Shown here in pieces: positions 8,637-18,700 of a stretch of DNA of 64,000 nucleotides. This DNA is from an uncultured Micrococcales bacterium (GTDB taxonomy: Bacteria > Actinomycetota > Actinomycetes > Actinomycetales > Microbacteriaceae). Made by a program: the position numbers and the translations under genes. The stretch spans positions 25,310 through 89,309 of the forward strand of contig CAIVWH010000015.1 in the NCBI GenBank assembly GCA_903909605.1, given 5' to 3'. The number at the start of each line of letters is the position of its first letter. Position 1 is the stretch's first letter. A model generated the notes under the pieces. The model did no database searches. It had not been told where the DNA came from and worked only from the letters and a program-made list of their open reading frames with translations.

Positions 8637-9923
8637 ATGACCGAGACTGTGCCTACCGACACCGCGTCGATCAAGATTGGCGACCTCACCGCAAGCCTGC
8701 CAATCATTCGCGCCACCGATGGGCATCCGGCAATAGACATTTCGAAGCTTGGCGCACAACTCGGCTACAACACTTTCGATCAGGGATTCGTTAACACCGC
8801 ATCGACCCGCAGCGCAATCACCTACATCGATGGCGATAATGGCATTCTTCGCTACCGCGGTTACCCAATCGAAGAACTGGCCGGCAAGAAGTCGTTCACC
8901 GAGGTGGCGCACCTACTGATTTTTGGCGAGCTGCCAGAGGCGCCCGAGTTGCAGAATTTCGAAGAAGACCTGCGCTCGCACACTTTGATTCACGAAGACT
9001 TGAAGAACCTGTTCCACTCGATGCCGCAGAACGCGCATCCGATGTCGGTCTTGTCTGCCGGAGTTTCTGCGCTTTCGACTTTCTACCAAGACTCACTGAA
9101 CGTGCACGACGAGGAGCAGGTTCAGCTCTCGACTATTCGCCTACTTGCAAAGTTTCCGGTGCTCACCGCTTATGCGCACAAGAATTCAGCGGGGCAGGCG
9201 TTGCTCTACCCAGACAACTCGTTGTCGTATGTCGAAAACTTCTTGCGTCTGTGCTTTGGCACCATGGCCGAGCCATACGCGCAGAACCCTGTGGTAACCC
9301 ACGCGCTCGACACTCTGTTTACCCTGCACGCAGATCACGAACAGAACGCGTCAACCTCGACAGTGCGCCTGGTTGGTTCAACCCAGGCCAACCTGTTCGC
9401 CTCTGTATCTGCCGGAATCAACGCGCTGTTTGGTCCGCTTCACGGCGGTGCCAACGAGGCTGTTATCGAAATGCTCAAGCACATCCAGGCAAGTGGCGAA
9501 ACGGTTCAGCAGTACATTGCTCGCGTGAAGAACAAGGAAGACGGCATGAAGCTGATGGGCTTCGGGCACCGCGTCTACAAGTCGTTCGACCCCCGCGCCA
9601 AGATTGTCAAGGCTCACGCCGACTCGGTGCTGCACGACCTGGGTATTGACGACCCGCTGATCGACATCGCCAAGCAGCTCGAAGAGGCTGCACTCAACGA
9701 CCAGTACTTCATCGAGCGCAAGCTTTACCCGAACGTCGACTTCTACAGCGGCATCATCTACAAGGCGCTCGGCTTCCCGGCGCACATGTTCACGCCGCTA
9801 TTCGCCCTTGGCCGACTGCCGGGCTGGATCGCACACTGGCGCGAAATGATGACCGACAGCCACACCAAGATCGGTCGCCCGCAGCAGGTCTACATCGGCC
9901 CTGGCCTGCGTCACGTCAAATAG
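8637..9923 (+). CDS. gltA: Citrate synthase (type II)
   Basis: Condenses acetyl-CoA and oxaloacetate to citrate, the entry step of the TCA cycle, in the cytoplasm. The family hallmarks are present: a histidine in LHADHEQNAST, the GFGHRVYKSFDPRA signature with the second catalytic His, and a catalytic Asp in LYPNVDFYSG. The N-terminal beta-rich domain (IDGDNGILRYRGYPIEEL) marks the type II, hexameric-style enzyme. Length 428 is normal. It is monocistronic in appearance, with a near-leaderless promoter, and convergent with rsmD with only 14 bases between stops and no obvious terminator. Confidence 0.97.
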   Translation: MTETVPTDTASIKIGDLTASLPIIRATDGHPAIDISKLGAQLGYNTFDQGFVNTASTRSAITYIDGDNGILRYRGYPIEELAGKKSFTEVAHLLIFGELPEAPELQNFEEDLRSHTLIHEDLKNLFHSMPQNAHPMSVLSAGVSALSTFYQDSLNVHDEEQVQLSTIRLLAKFPVLTAYAHKNSAGQALLYPDNSLSYVENFLRLCFGTMAEPYAQNPVVTHALDTLFTLHADHEQNASTSTVRLVGSTQANLFASVSAGINALFGPLHGGANEAVIEMLKHIQASGETVQQYIARVKNKEDGMKLMGFGHRVYKSFDPRAKIVKAHADSVLHDLGIDDPLIDIAKQLEEAALNDQYFIERKLYPNVDFYSGIIYKALGFPAHMFTPLFALGRLPGWIAHWREMMTDSHTKIGRPQQVYIGPGLRHVK

Positions 9924-9937
9924 TTATTCGGCAGCGG

Positions 9938-10507
9938 TTATTCGGAGCTCAGCCAGTAAACGTCGGTATCGCCGTAGTTTTTGATTTCTTCGAGCATGTA
10001 CCCGGCCGGCAACTGCAGTTTCTCGCCTCGGCTCGAACGCTCAACCACGACGCAAGCGCCTTTGCTCAGCAGCGAGGAAAGGGCCGTCAGGTTCGATTCG
10101 ACATCGACATTTGGAACCTCGTAGGGCGGGTCGATAAAAACCAGATCGAATTCACCGGATGCGCTCGCCAGATGGGCGGCAACCGCCTGGTGCTGCACTT
10201 TGAATTCGAGTTCGAAACCCTCTTTAGCGAGGGCCTTTTCGATCTGCAGCGCATTCTGCTTGCACACCGCAGCTGCCTTGCCGTCCTTGTCCACAAGCAC
10301 CACTGGCGAGGCGCCACGACTTGCAGCTTCCAAGGCGAGAGCGCCGGTTCCCGCATACAGGTCGAGAACTGCAGCGTTCTCGAGAATGTTTCGCGACTCG
10401 AGGCGCGAGAAAATGCTCTCGCGAATGCGGTCCGAGGTTGGGCGAGTGGCCTTCGCCGGGGATGCGAGACGAAGAGAGCCCGCGATGCCGCCAATTATCC
10501 GTGTCAT
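9938..10507 (-). CDS. rsmD: 16S rRNA (guanine(966)-N2)-methyltransferase
   Basis: SAM-dependent methyltransferase that modifies G966 of 16S rRNA. The N-terminal MTRIIGGxxxGxxL and RPTSDRIRESIFSRL segments are typical of RsmD; the SAM motif I is DLYAGTGALALEA, and the catalytic motif is DPPY in VFIDPPYEVP. Length 189 is normal. It is divergent from recG; on the minus strand TAGGCT (plus 10517-10522) lies 9 bases before ATG 10507, so its leader would be at most a few bases. Confidence 0.95.
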   Translation of the reverse strand: MTRIIGGIAGSLRLASPAKATRPTSDRIRESIFSRLESRNILENAAVLDLYAGTGALALEAASRGASPVVLVDKDGKAAAVCKQNALQIEKALAKEGFELEFKVQHQAVAAHLASASGEFDLVFIDPPYEVPNVDVESNLTALSSLLSKGACVVVERSSRGEKLQLPAGYMLEEIKNYGDTDVYWLSSE

Positions 10508-10544
10508 TTGTGCCCAAGCCTAACCTGTCAGCAAAGATTGAAGC

Positions 10545-12695
10545 ATGCTGCTGCCATCGGATTCTCTGGTCAACCTGCTCGGTGACCGAACGGCAAAGGC
10601 ATTCGCGAAACATCTCGGGGTCAAGACCGCAAGCGATTTGCTTCAGCATTTTCCACGGCGCTATTCGAGTCGCGGTGAGCTGACGCCAATTGCCGAGATT
10701 CCAATTGGCGATGCCGTAAGCGTTGTGGCCGATGTGGTCGATGTGCGCGAACGACACATGCGCGGGCGTGCCGGCAACTTGCTTGAGGTGCGCATCACCG
10801 ATGGTGAGGGCATGCTCTCATTAACGTTCTTTAATCAGGCCTGGCGCGCCAAGGAGCTGAAGCCAGGCGCACGCGGACTGTTCGCCGGCAAAATCTCTGC
10901 CTATCAGGGCAAGCTGCAGCTGGCGCATCCCGACTATGAGCTGTTCCCAGAGGAAATCAGCGACGAGGATGCCAAGGCCTGGGCCGATCTGCCGATTCCG
11001 ATTTACCCGGCAACCTCAAAAGTCACAACCTGGATGATTCAACGAGCAATCGGTGTGCTGCTCGATGTCATCGGGGTGATTCCCGAAGAACTTCCCAAGG
11101 ATGTGGTGGCTGCGAACAACCTGTTGCCCTTGGATGTGGCCATCCGCCAGATTCACCAGCCAGACAATCATGGGCAGTGGCAGCAGGCCAGAGACACCTT
11201 GCGGTTCCACGAGGCCTTCTTGCTTCAGGCGACTTTGGTTTCGCGCCGAAAGTTCAATGCGAGCATCCAAGCAACCGCGCGGGTTGCCGGAAAACTGCTG
11301 GCGGATTTCGATGCGGCCTTGCCGTTCGCTCTTACCCGTGGGCAGACCGAGGTTGGAAATCAGCTGCTCGAAGATCTGGGCCGCGACCATCCGATGCATC
11401 GAATGCTTCAGGGCGAGGTCGGCAGTGGAAAAACCCTGGTCGCGGTTCGTGCCATGCTCGCGGTTGCCGAAAGCGGCGGCCAGTCTGCGCTGCTTGCCCC
11501 GACCGAGGTTCTGGCTTCTCAACATCTGCGCTCAATTCGCAAGACTCTCGGTGACAAACTCGCAGACGAACTTGGCCTGACGCTGCTGACCGGTCAGATG
11601 TCAACCGCCGATCACAAACGCGCGCTGCTTCAGGTTGTCAGTGGCAAGGCTCGCATTGTTGTCGGAACCCACGCACTGATGTCGAACAAGGTCGAGTTTT
11701 TCGACCTCGGCCTGATCGTGGTCGATGAGCAACATCGTTTCGGCGTTGAGCAGCGTGAGGCGCTGCGACTCAAGGGCAAGTTGCCTCCCCATGTGCTAAC
11801 CATGACAGCCACGCCGATTCCGCGAACTCTTGCGGTCAGTGTTTTTGGTGATCTCGACATTTCAACCCTGGATGAACTGCCCGCCGGCCGACAGCCAATC
11901 GTGAGCCACGTGGTTCGCCAGGCGCAGAGCGCACTGGTTGCGCGCACCTGGTCGCGCATCCGTGAAGAGGTTGACGCAGGGCATCAGGCCTTCGTGGTGT
12001 GCTCGCGTATTGACGACCAGGATGAACCCGACGACGAGGTCGATGACCCGAGCGAGGAACTGCTCGAGGACCAGCCAAAGCAGAAGCCGGCAACCGTGGT
12101 TGGAATGCTCGAGGCGCTGCGTGCCATCGAGTCGCTCAAAGGTTTGCGCGTCGAAGCTCTGCACGGTCGAATGACCAGCGAAGACAAGGATGAGGTGATG
12201 AATCGATTCGCTGCCGGCGATATCGACATCCTGGTTTCGACCACGGTTATTGAAGTTGGCGTCGACGTGCCCAATGCCACAGTGATGGTGGTGGTCGACG
12301 CGGACCGTTTTGGCATGAGTCAGTTGCACCAGTTGCGCGGCCGTGTTGGTCGCGGCGGCAACGCCGGCCTGTGCCTGCTGCTCACTGCAGCCGAGGATGG
12401 CTCGCTGGCGCTCGAACGGGTGCAAGCGGTTGCCGAGACTCTCGACGGTTTCAAGCTGAGCGAAATCGACCTCGAGCTGCGCCGCGAGGGTGACGTGCTC
12501 GGCACCACTCAAAGCGGCGGTCGCAGCAGCCTGAAACTGTTGCGCGTGATTCGAGACGCCGAGCTGATTAGTAGCGCGAGGGCCCAGGCCGAGACCGTGC
12601 TCGATGCCGACCCGACGCTTGAAAAGCATCCTGCCCTAGCTGCGGCTCTTGCCGAACTTGAGGAAGCCGCCCAAGACAACCTCAGCAAAAACTAA
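10545..12695 (+). CDS. recG: ATP-dependent DNA helicase RecG
   Basis: Superfamily 2 helicase that remodels stalled replication forks and Holliday junctions. An N-terminal wedge/OB domain covers about residues 50-150; helicase motif I is GEVGSGKT (290-297), motif II DEQH (394-397), with TATPIPRT and the C-terminal QLHQLRGRVGRGG motif VI. Length 716 is normal. An acidic insert around DDQDEPDDEVDDPSEE lies in the second helicase domain. ATG 10545 is preceded at 6 bases by AAAGAT, a weaker leaderless-type hexamer. coaD follows after 12 bases but has its own -10. Confidence 0.97.
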   Translation: MLLPSDSLVNLLGDRTAKAFAKHLGVKTASDLLQHFPRRYSSRGELTPIAEIPIGDAVSVVADVVDVRERHMRGRAGNLLEVRITDGEGMLSLTFFNQAWRAKELKPGARGLFAGKISAYQGKLQLAHPDYELFPEEISDEDAKAWADLPIPIYPATSKVTTWMIQRAIGVLLDVIGVIPEELPKDVVAANNLLPLDVAIRQIHQPDNHGQWQQARDTLRFHEAFLLQATLVSRRKFNASIQATARVAGKLLADFDAALPFALTRGQTEVGNQLLEDLGRDHPMHRMLQGEVGSGKTLVAVRAMLAVAESGGQSALLAPTEVLASQHLRSIRKTLGDKLADELGLTLLTGQMSTADHKRALLQVVSGKARIVVGTHALMSNKVEFFDLGLIVVDEQHRFGVEQREALRLKGKLPPHVLTMTATPIPRTLAVSVFGDLDISTLDELPAGRQPIVSHVVRQAQSALVARTWSRIREEVDAGHQAFVVCSRIDDQDEPDDEVDDPSEELLEDQPKQKPATVVGMLEALRAIESLKGLRVEALHGRMTSEDKDEVMNRFAAGDIDILVSTTVIEVGVDVPNATVMVVVDADRFGMSQLHQLRGRVGRGGNAGLCLLLTAAEDGSLALERVQAVAETLDGFKLSEIDLELRREGDVLGTTQSGGRSSLKLLRVIRDAELISSARAQAETVLDADPTLEKHPALAAALAELEEAAQDNLSKN

Positions 12696-12701
12696 TAGCC
12701 T
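12696..12701 (+). promoter_or_regulatory. -10 element of a leaderless promoter (coaD)
   Basis: TAGCCT, then exactly 6 bases, then ATG 12708. It overlaps the region just after the recG stop. Confidence 0.6.
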
Positions 12702-12707
12702 TGAGCA

Positions 12708-13223
12708 ATGAGCAAAATCGCTGTGTATCCGGGCAGCTTCGACCCGATTACTTTTGGTCACCTCGACATCGCTGCCCGAGCCGCGGTGCTGTTCGACGAA
12801 CTCCACATCGTGGTGGTGCACAACCCGAATAAGACCCCGTTTTTTACCAGCGAGCAGCGCGTCAGCCTCATCGAAGACAGCCTGTCTGAGGCAGCGCGCT
12901 TCGGTCGTTCGATTCCGCCGAGCACCAAGATCGTCATAGCCACCCTCGACAGCGGCCTGCTGGTCGACTACTGCCGCAAAGTTGGGGCAGGCGCCCTGAT
13001 CAAGGGGGTCCGCAACAACGCCGACCTCGAATACGAACTGCCAATGGCTCGAGTCAACCGCGACCTAGCCAACGTGGAAACCGTCTTTCTGCCTGCCGAC
13101 CCTGGCCAGGGTTTTGTCTCGAGCAGTCTGGTGCGCCAGGTTGCCGAGCTTGGCGGTTCAGTCGACAAGTATGTGCCTGCCGCCGTCGTGCGTGCTCTGA
13201 AGGCCCGAGCGAAGGCCCTGTAA
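12708..13223 (+). CDS. coaD: Phosphopantetheine adenylyltransferase
   Basis: Fourth step of coenzyme A synthesis: 4'-phosphopantetheine plus ATP to dephospho-CoA. Nucleotidyltransferase signature GSFDPITFGH (residues 9-18) carries the T/HxGH ATP-binding element; GVRNNADLEYELPMARVN and SSSLVRQVA are the other conserved parts. Length 171 is slightly above the usual ~160. It overlaps the DUF177 gene by one base (TAATG), so the two are translationally coupled. First gene of a likely coaD-yceD-rpmF-rnc-mutM operon. Confidence 0.97.
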   Translation: MSKIAVYPGSFDPITFGHLDIAARAAVLFDELHIVVVHNPNKTPFFTSEQRVSLIEDSLSEAARFGRSIPPSTKIVIATLDSGLLVDYCRKVGAGALIKGVRNNADLEYELPMARVNRDLANVETVFLPADPGQGFVSSSLVRQVAELGGSVDKYVPAAVVRALKARAKAL

Positions 13224-13732
13224 TGACTAACTCGCCCTTCGTGCAGAACGTGCATGACCTAATGCACAAGCCCGGCCAGATGCGCGAGCTCGAGCTGGAC
13301 ATCAATCTGCCAAAGGCCATGGGGAACGGGGCGACTGAGGTGCCCGCAGGCGACATCCTGGAATTGGATTTGCGCCTTGAATCGGTGCACGAGGGCATCT
13401 TGGCCACCGGCGAGGTCTTCGCGGAGGCTAAAGCCGAGTGCAGCCGCTGCCTAGAGCCGGTTATTCACGAGGTAGAGGTGGATTTCCAGGAGCTTTTCAC
13501 CTATTCTTATGTGAGCGAAGACGAGCTTGTCATTGTCGATGAAACTATCGATTTGGAGCAAGCAGTCCTAGATGCGGTGGTTCTAAACCTCCCACTCCAA
13601 CCAATTTGCAGCCCAGACTGTCTAGGTCTATGCCCAGATTGCGGATTCCGGATGGCAGACGACCCAACTCATCAACATGAAGCCGCGATCGATTCACGGT
13701 GGAATGCACTAAAGAACTTGAAGGAAGATTGA
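13223..13732 (+). CDS. YceD/DUF177 family protein
   Basis: Member of the YceD (DUF177) family, almost always encoded beside rpmF and implicated in 23S rRNA or large-subunit maturation; the molecular role is not fully settled. C-terminal half contains the typical cysteine pattern AECSRCLEP and, further on, CSPDCLGLCPDCGFRM, which may bind zinc. Length 169 is normal. ATG 13223 overlaps the coaD stop and rpmF begins one base after its own stop, supporting co-expression with L32. Confidence 0.92.
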   Translation: MTNSPFVQNVHDLMHKPGQMRELELDINLPKAMGNGATEVPAGDILELDLRLESVHEGILATGEVFAEAKAECSRCLEPVIHEVEVDFQELFTYSYVSEDELVIVDETIDLEQAVLDAVVLNLPLQPICSPDCLGLCPDCGFRMADDPTHQHEAAIDSRWNALKNLKED

Positions 13733-13733
13733 C

Positions 13734-13937
13734 ATGGCAGTACCAAAGCGCCGCCTCAGCCGCAGCCGTATCCACTCGCGTCGTTCGCAGTGGAAGGCAA
13801 ACCCTGTTGCTCTCGTCAAGACTGTTGAGAATGGCAAGGTTGTTTACAGCCTGCCTCACCGCGCCAAGGAAGTTGTTGACTCAACTGGCGCAGTTCAGTT
13901 CTTGGAGTACAAGGGCCGCAAGGTCGCTGACGCCTAA
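13734..13937 (+). CDS. rpmF: 50S ribosomal protein L32 (cysteine-free form)
   Basis: Large-subunit ribosomal protein. MAVPKRRLSRSRIHSRRSQWK is the universal L32 N-terminus, followed by a short body ending EYKGRKVADA, 67 residues. It has no cysteine, so it is the zinc-independent (C-) form, common in this group as far as I recall. ATG 13734 directly follows the DUF177 stop. The stop lies inside a hairpin that ends one base before rnc. Confidence 0.96.
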   Translation: MAVPKRRLSRSRIHSRRSQWKANPVALVKTVENGKVVYSLPHRAKEVVDSTGAVQFLEYKGRKVADA

Positions 13938-13951
13938 ACACTTTAGGTCAG
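13927..13951 (+). promoter_or_regulatory. RNA hairpin spanning the rpmF stop and abutting the rnc start
   Basis: CTGA (13927-13930) and CCTAAA (13933-13938) pair with TTTAGG (13942-13947) and TCAG (13948-13951), leaving a two-base bulge and a three-base loop. GTG of rnc starts at 13953. It hides the only SD-like bases (TAGG) of rnc and could be an RNase III processing or autoregulation site; that role is inference. Confidence 0.5.
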
Positions 13952-13952
13952 C

Positions 13953-14657
13953 GTGAATCTCGATGAACTGGGCGCAAAGCTCGGAGTAGAGATCGACCGC
14001 GAACTCTTACAGCTCGCACTCACGCACCGCTCATACTCTTATGAGCACGGCAACATACCCAACAACGAGCGCCTCGAATTTCTCGGCGATTCGGTGTTGG
14101 GTTTTGTCGTTACCAGCCACATTTACGAAACCCTCAATCTTCCAGAGGGCGAAATGACCAAAATCAAAAACGCGGTTGTCTCTGCACGCGCGCTCGCGGT
14201 TATTGCCGGCGCACTGGGCATCGGAGATTATCTGCTGCTCGGTAAGGGCGAGCTCGCCACCGACGGACGCAACAAACCAAACTTGCTCGCAGATGGCTTC
14301 GAGGCAATTCTCGGCGCAGCCTATGTCTCTGCAGGTTTCGATGCCGCTCGCTCGTTGGTCGAGAAGTTTGTTTTTCCGCTGCTCGATAACCCGGATGACC
14401 TTCGCGCTAACTCGGATCCGAAGACCACGCTGCAGGAGCGCATCCAGGCACTCGGCAAGGGAACCCCGGTCTACAAGACCACATTTGACGGCCCGGATCA
14501 CGACCGCACCTATTACTCGACGTTGTTGATCAACGGCGAGGAGATCAGTCACGGCGTTGGCCGCACCAAGAAAACCGCCGAGACCGCGGCTGCCGTGACT
14601 GCGCTCGATGCGCTAGTCGATGCCGTGCCGGCCAAGAAGAAGCGTAAGCGCCGCTAG
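13953..14657 (+). CDS. rnc: Ribonuclease III
   Basis: Double-strand-specific endoribonuclease that matures rRNA and some mRNAs. The RNase III signature ERLEFLGDSVLG (39-50) holds catalytic acidic residues; the second site is DGFEAILGAAY. A double-stranded-RNA-binding domain follows (about 155-225: DPKTTLQERIQALGKGTPVY ... GVGRTKKTAETAAA), then a basic tail KKKRKRR. Length 234 is normal. GTG 13953 is the only start that fits and follows a hairpin immediately. The stop overlaps mutM by one base. Confidence 0.96.
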   Translation: MNLDELGAKLGVEIDRELLQLALTHRSYSYEHGNIPNNERLEFLGDSVLGFVVTSHIYETLNLPEGEMTKIKNAVVSARALAVIAGALGIGDYLLLGKGELATDGRNKPNLLADGFEAILGAAYVSAGFDAARSLVEKFVFPLLDNPDDLRANSDPKTTLQERIQALGKGTPVYKTTFDGPDHDRTYYSTLLINGEEISHGVGRTKKTAETAAAVTALDALVDAVPAKKKRKRR

Positions 14658-15613
14658 TGCCCGAGCTGCCAGAAGTCGAGACGGTTCGCGCCGGACTTGC
14701 CCCGGCGCTGACCGGTGCGCGCGTGTTGGCCATCGAGATATTTGATGAGCGTTCGCTAAAACGGCACAGGTCGGGGCCGGCCGATTTCGTGCAAACTCTG
14801 GTTGGCGCGCGCATTGCGTCGGTGGTTCGACGCGGCAAGTTCATCTGGATGCCGCTTGAGTTCGACTCGAAGTCAGCTACTCAACAGGCGGGAACACCGC
14901 AGCTGGCCCTGGTCGGCCACCTGGGTATGAGCGGCCAGATGTTGCTTCGCAAACGTGGGGATGCACCCGACAAGCTCACTCGGGTGATCATCAACTGCGA
15001 GACCAAGCGCGGAAAACTAATCGAGTTTCGTTTCATCGACCAGAGGCTCTTTGGCGGTCTGCAGCTCGACGAGCTGGTTGCGACTCCGGATGCTCGTGCC
15101 GGCGGGTTTTCGCCGAACGCAGCCAAGGCAAAGTGGTGGACTAACCTGATTCCCGCAAGCGCTGCGCACATCGCGCGCGACCCGCTGGATGAGTTCTTCG
15201 ACGCGGACGCAGTTTGGTTGCGTTTCCACAAAAAGCACTCTGGGGTAAAGCGCGTGCTGCTCGATCAGCAATTGCTCAGCGGAATCGGCAACATCTATGC
15301 GGATGAAGCACTCTGGCAGGCAAAACTGCACTACGACCAACCTGCCGACACCATCAAGCGAACTACATTCGATTCGCTACTGGCTTCGGTGAGGAGCATC
15401 CTTGAAAAGGCGGTTGCTGAGGGTGGCACCTCGTTCGACGAGCAGTACAAAAATGTAAACGGCGAGAGCGGCTATTTCGACGTCTCGCTAAATGCCTACG
15501 GCATGACCGATCAGCCCTGCGGCCGATGTGGCAAGGCAATTCGCCGAGACTCCTGGATGAACCGCGGCTCACACTTCTGCCCGAATTGCCAGCGGCTTCG
15601 CAAAACCGCGTAA
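14657..15613 (+). CDS. mutM: Formamidopyrimidine-DNA glycosylase (Fpg/MutM)
   Basis: Bifunctional DNA glycosylase/AP lyase removing 8-oxoguanine and ring-opened purines. After the start codon comes PELPEVETVRAGL with the catalytic Pro2 and Glu3. The helix-two-turn-helix region contains DQQLLSGIGNIYADEALW, and a C-terminal zinc finger has Cys288, 291, 308 and 311 (CGRC ... CPNC). Length 318 is slightly longer than the typical ~270-290. GTG 14657 overlaps the rnc stop. Frequently found beside rnc and smc in actinobacteria. Confidence 0.97.
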   Translation: MPELPEVETVRAGLAPALTGARVLAIEIFDERSLKRHRSGPADFVQTLVGARIASVVRRGKFIWMPLEFDSKSATQQAGTPQLALVGHLGMSGQMLLRKRGDAPDKLTRVIINCETKRGKLIEFRFIDQRLFGGLQLDELVATPDARAGGFSPNAAKAKWWTNLIPASAAHIARDPLDEFFDADAVWLRFHKKHSGVKRVLLDQQLLSGIGNIYADEALWQAKLHYDQPADTIKRTTFDSLLASVRSILEKAVAEGGTSFDEQYKNVNGESGYFDVSLNAYGMTDQPCGRCGKAIRRDSWMNRGSHFCPNCQRLRKTA

Positions 15614-15724
15614 CTTCGGGCGCTCTGGCCCGCAGATTTGTAATTCAGACCCCAAATCATGCGGTAATTTTGAGGGGTTAGGCGAGCACTCTGCCGCCGT
15701 AAAAGACCAAAAGGGGTGTAGCGC

Positions 15725-18700
15725 TTGTATCTCAAAAGCCTCACCCTGAAGGGCTTCAAGTCTTTCGCCCAGCCAACCACCTTCCAGTTTGAGCCCGGCG
15801 TGACCGCCGTGATCGGCAAGAACGGCCACGGCAAGTCAAACGTCTTCGATGCAATCGCCTGGGTAATGGGCGAGCAGGGCGCCAAGTCGCTTCGTGGCGA
15901 CAAGATGGAAGACGTAATTTTCAAGGGTTCGGCGACCAAGGGGCCGCTTGGCCGCGCCGAAGTTGAATTGACCATCGACAACGCTGATGGCGCGCTGCCA
16001 ATTGACTACAGCGAAGTCACCATTTCTCGCACGCTTTTCCGCAACGGTCAGAGCGAGTACGCAATCAACGGCGACACCGTGCGCCTGCTCGATGTTCAAG
16101 AGCTGCTAAGCGACTCCGGTCTCGGCCGAGAGATGCACGTCATCGTTCCTCAGGGACGACTCAAAGACATCTTCCAGGCTTCTCCGCTTGAGCGTCGCGG
16201 CTTTATCGAAGAAGCTGCGGGAATTCTGAAGCACCGTCGCCGCAAGGAGAAAACGGAGCGCAAGCTCGAATCGATGCAGGCAAACTTCACTCGCTTGAAC
16301 GACCTGGCCGGCGAAGTTCGACGTCAACTTAAACCGCTTGGGCAGCAGGCCGAGGTGGCTCGACAGGCTCAGGGAATCGCATCGCGCGTTCGCGATTCGA
16401 AGGCGCGCCTGCTGGCGGCAGACATCGCCGAACTGAATGCCGCTCTCGAGAGCGAGTCGAAGAACGAAAACGACAGCAAGGCCGAGCGAAACATCCTGCA
16501 GCAGGTTGTTGAAACCAACACTCGCCGCATTCGCGACCTCGAAGCCGCACTGATTTCAACCGAATACGATGCCGCGCGCAACGTTTCGTTCTCATTCGAT
16601 TCACTCTCAGATCGACTTCGATCACTGCTCACCCTTGCGAATCAGAGAGTGGCACTGCTCGGCTCGCGCGCAGAGGCCAGCGGCGCGACCATTGACCCCG
16701 CTGCAATTGATGCAGAGGCAACCGCTGCAGAAGCGTCACTTGTTGAACTTGCCGCTGCGGCCACCGCCCTTGAGCAGCGGCTCCGCGAGGCCGAGGCGAA
16801 GCGTTCGACAGCCCGAGACGCGCTGGAGGAATACGATGCGCAAATCGCAGAGCAGAACCAGCTTCTCTCGGCATTCGACCTTGAAAAGGCGCGACTGCTC
16901 AACGAAGTGACCGTAGCCGAGTCGAAGGTGGCAGGCTTGCGCAGCGAGCTGGTGCGTCACGATGCTGCCCTTGGCGAGGCGCGCGATCGTCGCAATGCCG
17001 CACAGGGCGAACTTGAATCCTTGGATGCCCGCTTGCAGTCGCAGCAGTCAACCGGCGACAACTCGCTTCAGCAGCGCCATGACGCCGCTGTTCGCGCTGT
17101 TTCAGAGACCCTTGCACAGATTGAGCGCATCCGCGATGAAATTCACACCGCTGAGCGCGAGCGCGACTCGCTCGAGGCAAAGCGCTCTGCGCTCGATCTC
17201 ACTCTTGCGCAGAAGGACGGCGCCAGTGAGCTGACCGCAGCTGGGCTGCGAGGCATCCGTGGTTTGGTTGCGAACCACATGAAGATTGAGGTCGGCTTCG
17301 AAGTTGCAATCGCAGCCGCGCTTGGCCCATTGGCTGACGCTTTGGTCGCAGACACCAGGGATGAGGGGCTCGCTGCGCTCGAGCACCTGAAGAAGAGCGA
17401 CGGCGGTCGAGTAGAGCTCATCGTGGCAGATGTCGATGCGATGGCCTCACACAATGCCGCTGATCAAATCGCCGGAGCTCGCGCAGCGGCATCTGTGGTC
17501 GAGGCTCCTGCGGGTGTTGCCGCGCTGCTTCGCGATGTTGTAATCGTCGACGACCTGGCCGCAGCGCAGGAACTCTACCGTCGTGACAAGTCGGTCACCA
17601 AGCTCACCGTGATCACCAAGGATGGCGACGTACTCACCGAATCGATTCTTCGAGGCGGTTCGCAGAGCAAGCCATCGAAGGTTCAGTTGGTCGCCGAGCG
17701 CGACACCGCGGCCGCTCGAATCTCTCAGGTCAACTCAAAGCTCGAGACTCTTCGCGGTGAACTGACTCAGGCGCGCGCAACCGAAGACGCTGCCAAGCAA
17801 ACTGAAAAGCAGGCACTTGCCGAACTTAAGAACCACGATGCAGAACTGGCCAAGAACGCGGATGCGGTCGGCCGCGCTCGCGTCGCCGTTGAAGCAATCG
17901 ATTCTGAGCTATCCCGCCTAAGCGCGAATGTGGAGCAGTCACGTTCGGCAATCGACGACGCCGAAGCGTCGCTGCAGAGTGCGATTGCCGCTCATGACAA
18001 CTTTGCGTCGCAGCAACGTCCAGTGGTTTCATACGAAGATCGAGCAGTGCTTGCCGAGAATGTCGAGCAGGAGCGAAGCAACGAAACCCAGATTCGCATC
18101 GAGCTGGGTTCGGCGGCTGAACGACTGCGTGTCGAGCAAGAGCGAGCCCGCAGTCTTCGCGAGCAGGTAGCCCAAGCGCAGGAGGCAATCGAGCGTGCCA
18201 AGGCCGCCGTTGCGGCCCAGAAGGCCCAGCTTGACTCGGCGCAAAAGGTGCTGGCCGCCTTGCCAATTCTGATGGATGCGGTTGCCGATGGCGCCGCCGC
18301 GGCCAAGGCCAAGTTGCACGAAATCGATCACGAGCGCAACAACCAGAACGGCGAATTGGTTCGCCTTCGCGGTGAGACCGCCGAGCTGCAGATGCGTCTG
18401 AGCGGCCTGACCCAGGGCGTGCACGACCTCGAGCTGCGCACGCACGAAAAGCGCATAAACCTCGCCAACCTAATTGTGAAGTCCTCTGACGAACTCGGTC
18501 TTGACGAGGCAACTTTGCTTGCCGAATATGGCCCATCCGTGCCAATTGAAGACCCAGAAAACCCGGGAGAGTTCAAGGCATTCGTGCGCGAGGAGCAGGT
18601 CAAGTTGCTGCGCGAGAGCGAACGCCTTCTTGAGCGTCTCGGCCGAGTCAACCCGCTTGCTCTCGAAGAATTTGCGGCGCTCGAGGAGCGACACAAGTTC

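Noticed and set aside
9924..9945. Short direct repeat TTATTCGG between gltA and rsmD
   Set aside because: Eight bases, one copy forming the rsmD stop; likely chance.
11862..12629. Minus-strand open frame of 255 codons opposite recG
   Set aside because: recG motifs run unbroken on the plus strand; the shadow product has no recognisable domain.
15614..15724. Possible terminator hairpin CGGGC/GCCCG after mutM
   Set aside because: Only 5 bp and no T tract; too weak to call.
17826..18545. Minus-strand open frame of 239 codons opposite smc
   Set aside because: Arg/Ala/Pro-rich product typical of shadow frames of GC-rich coiled-coil genes; smc is continuous.
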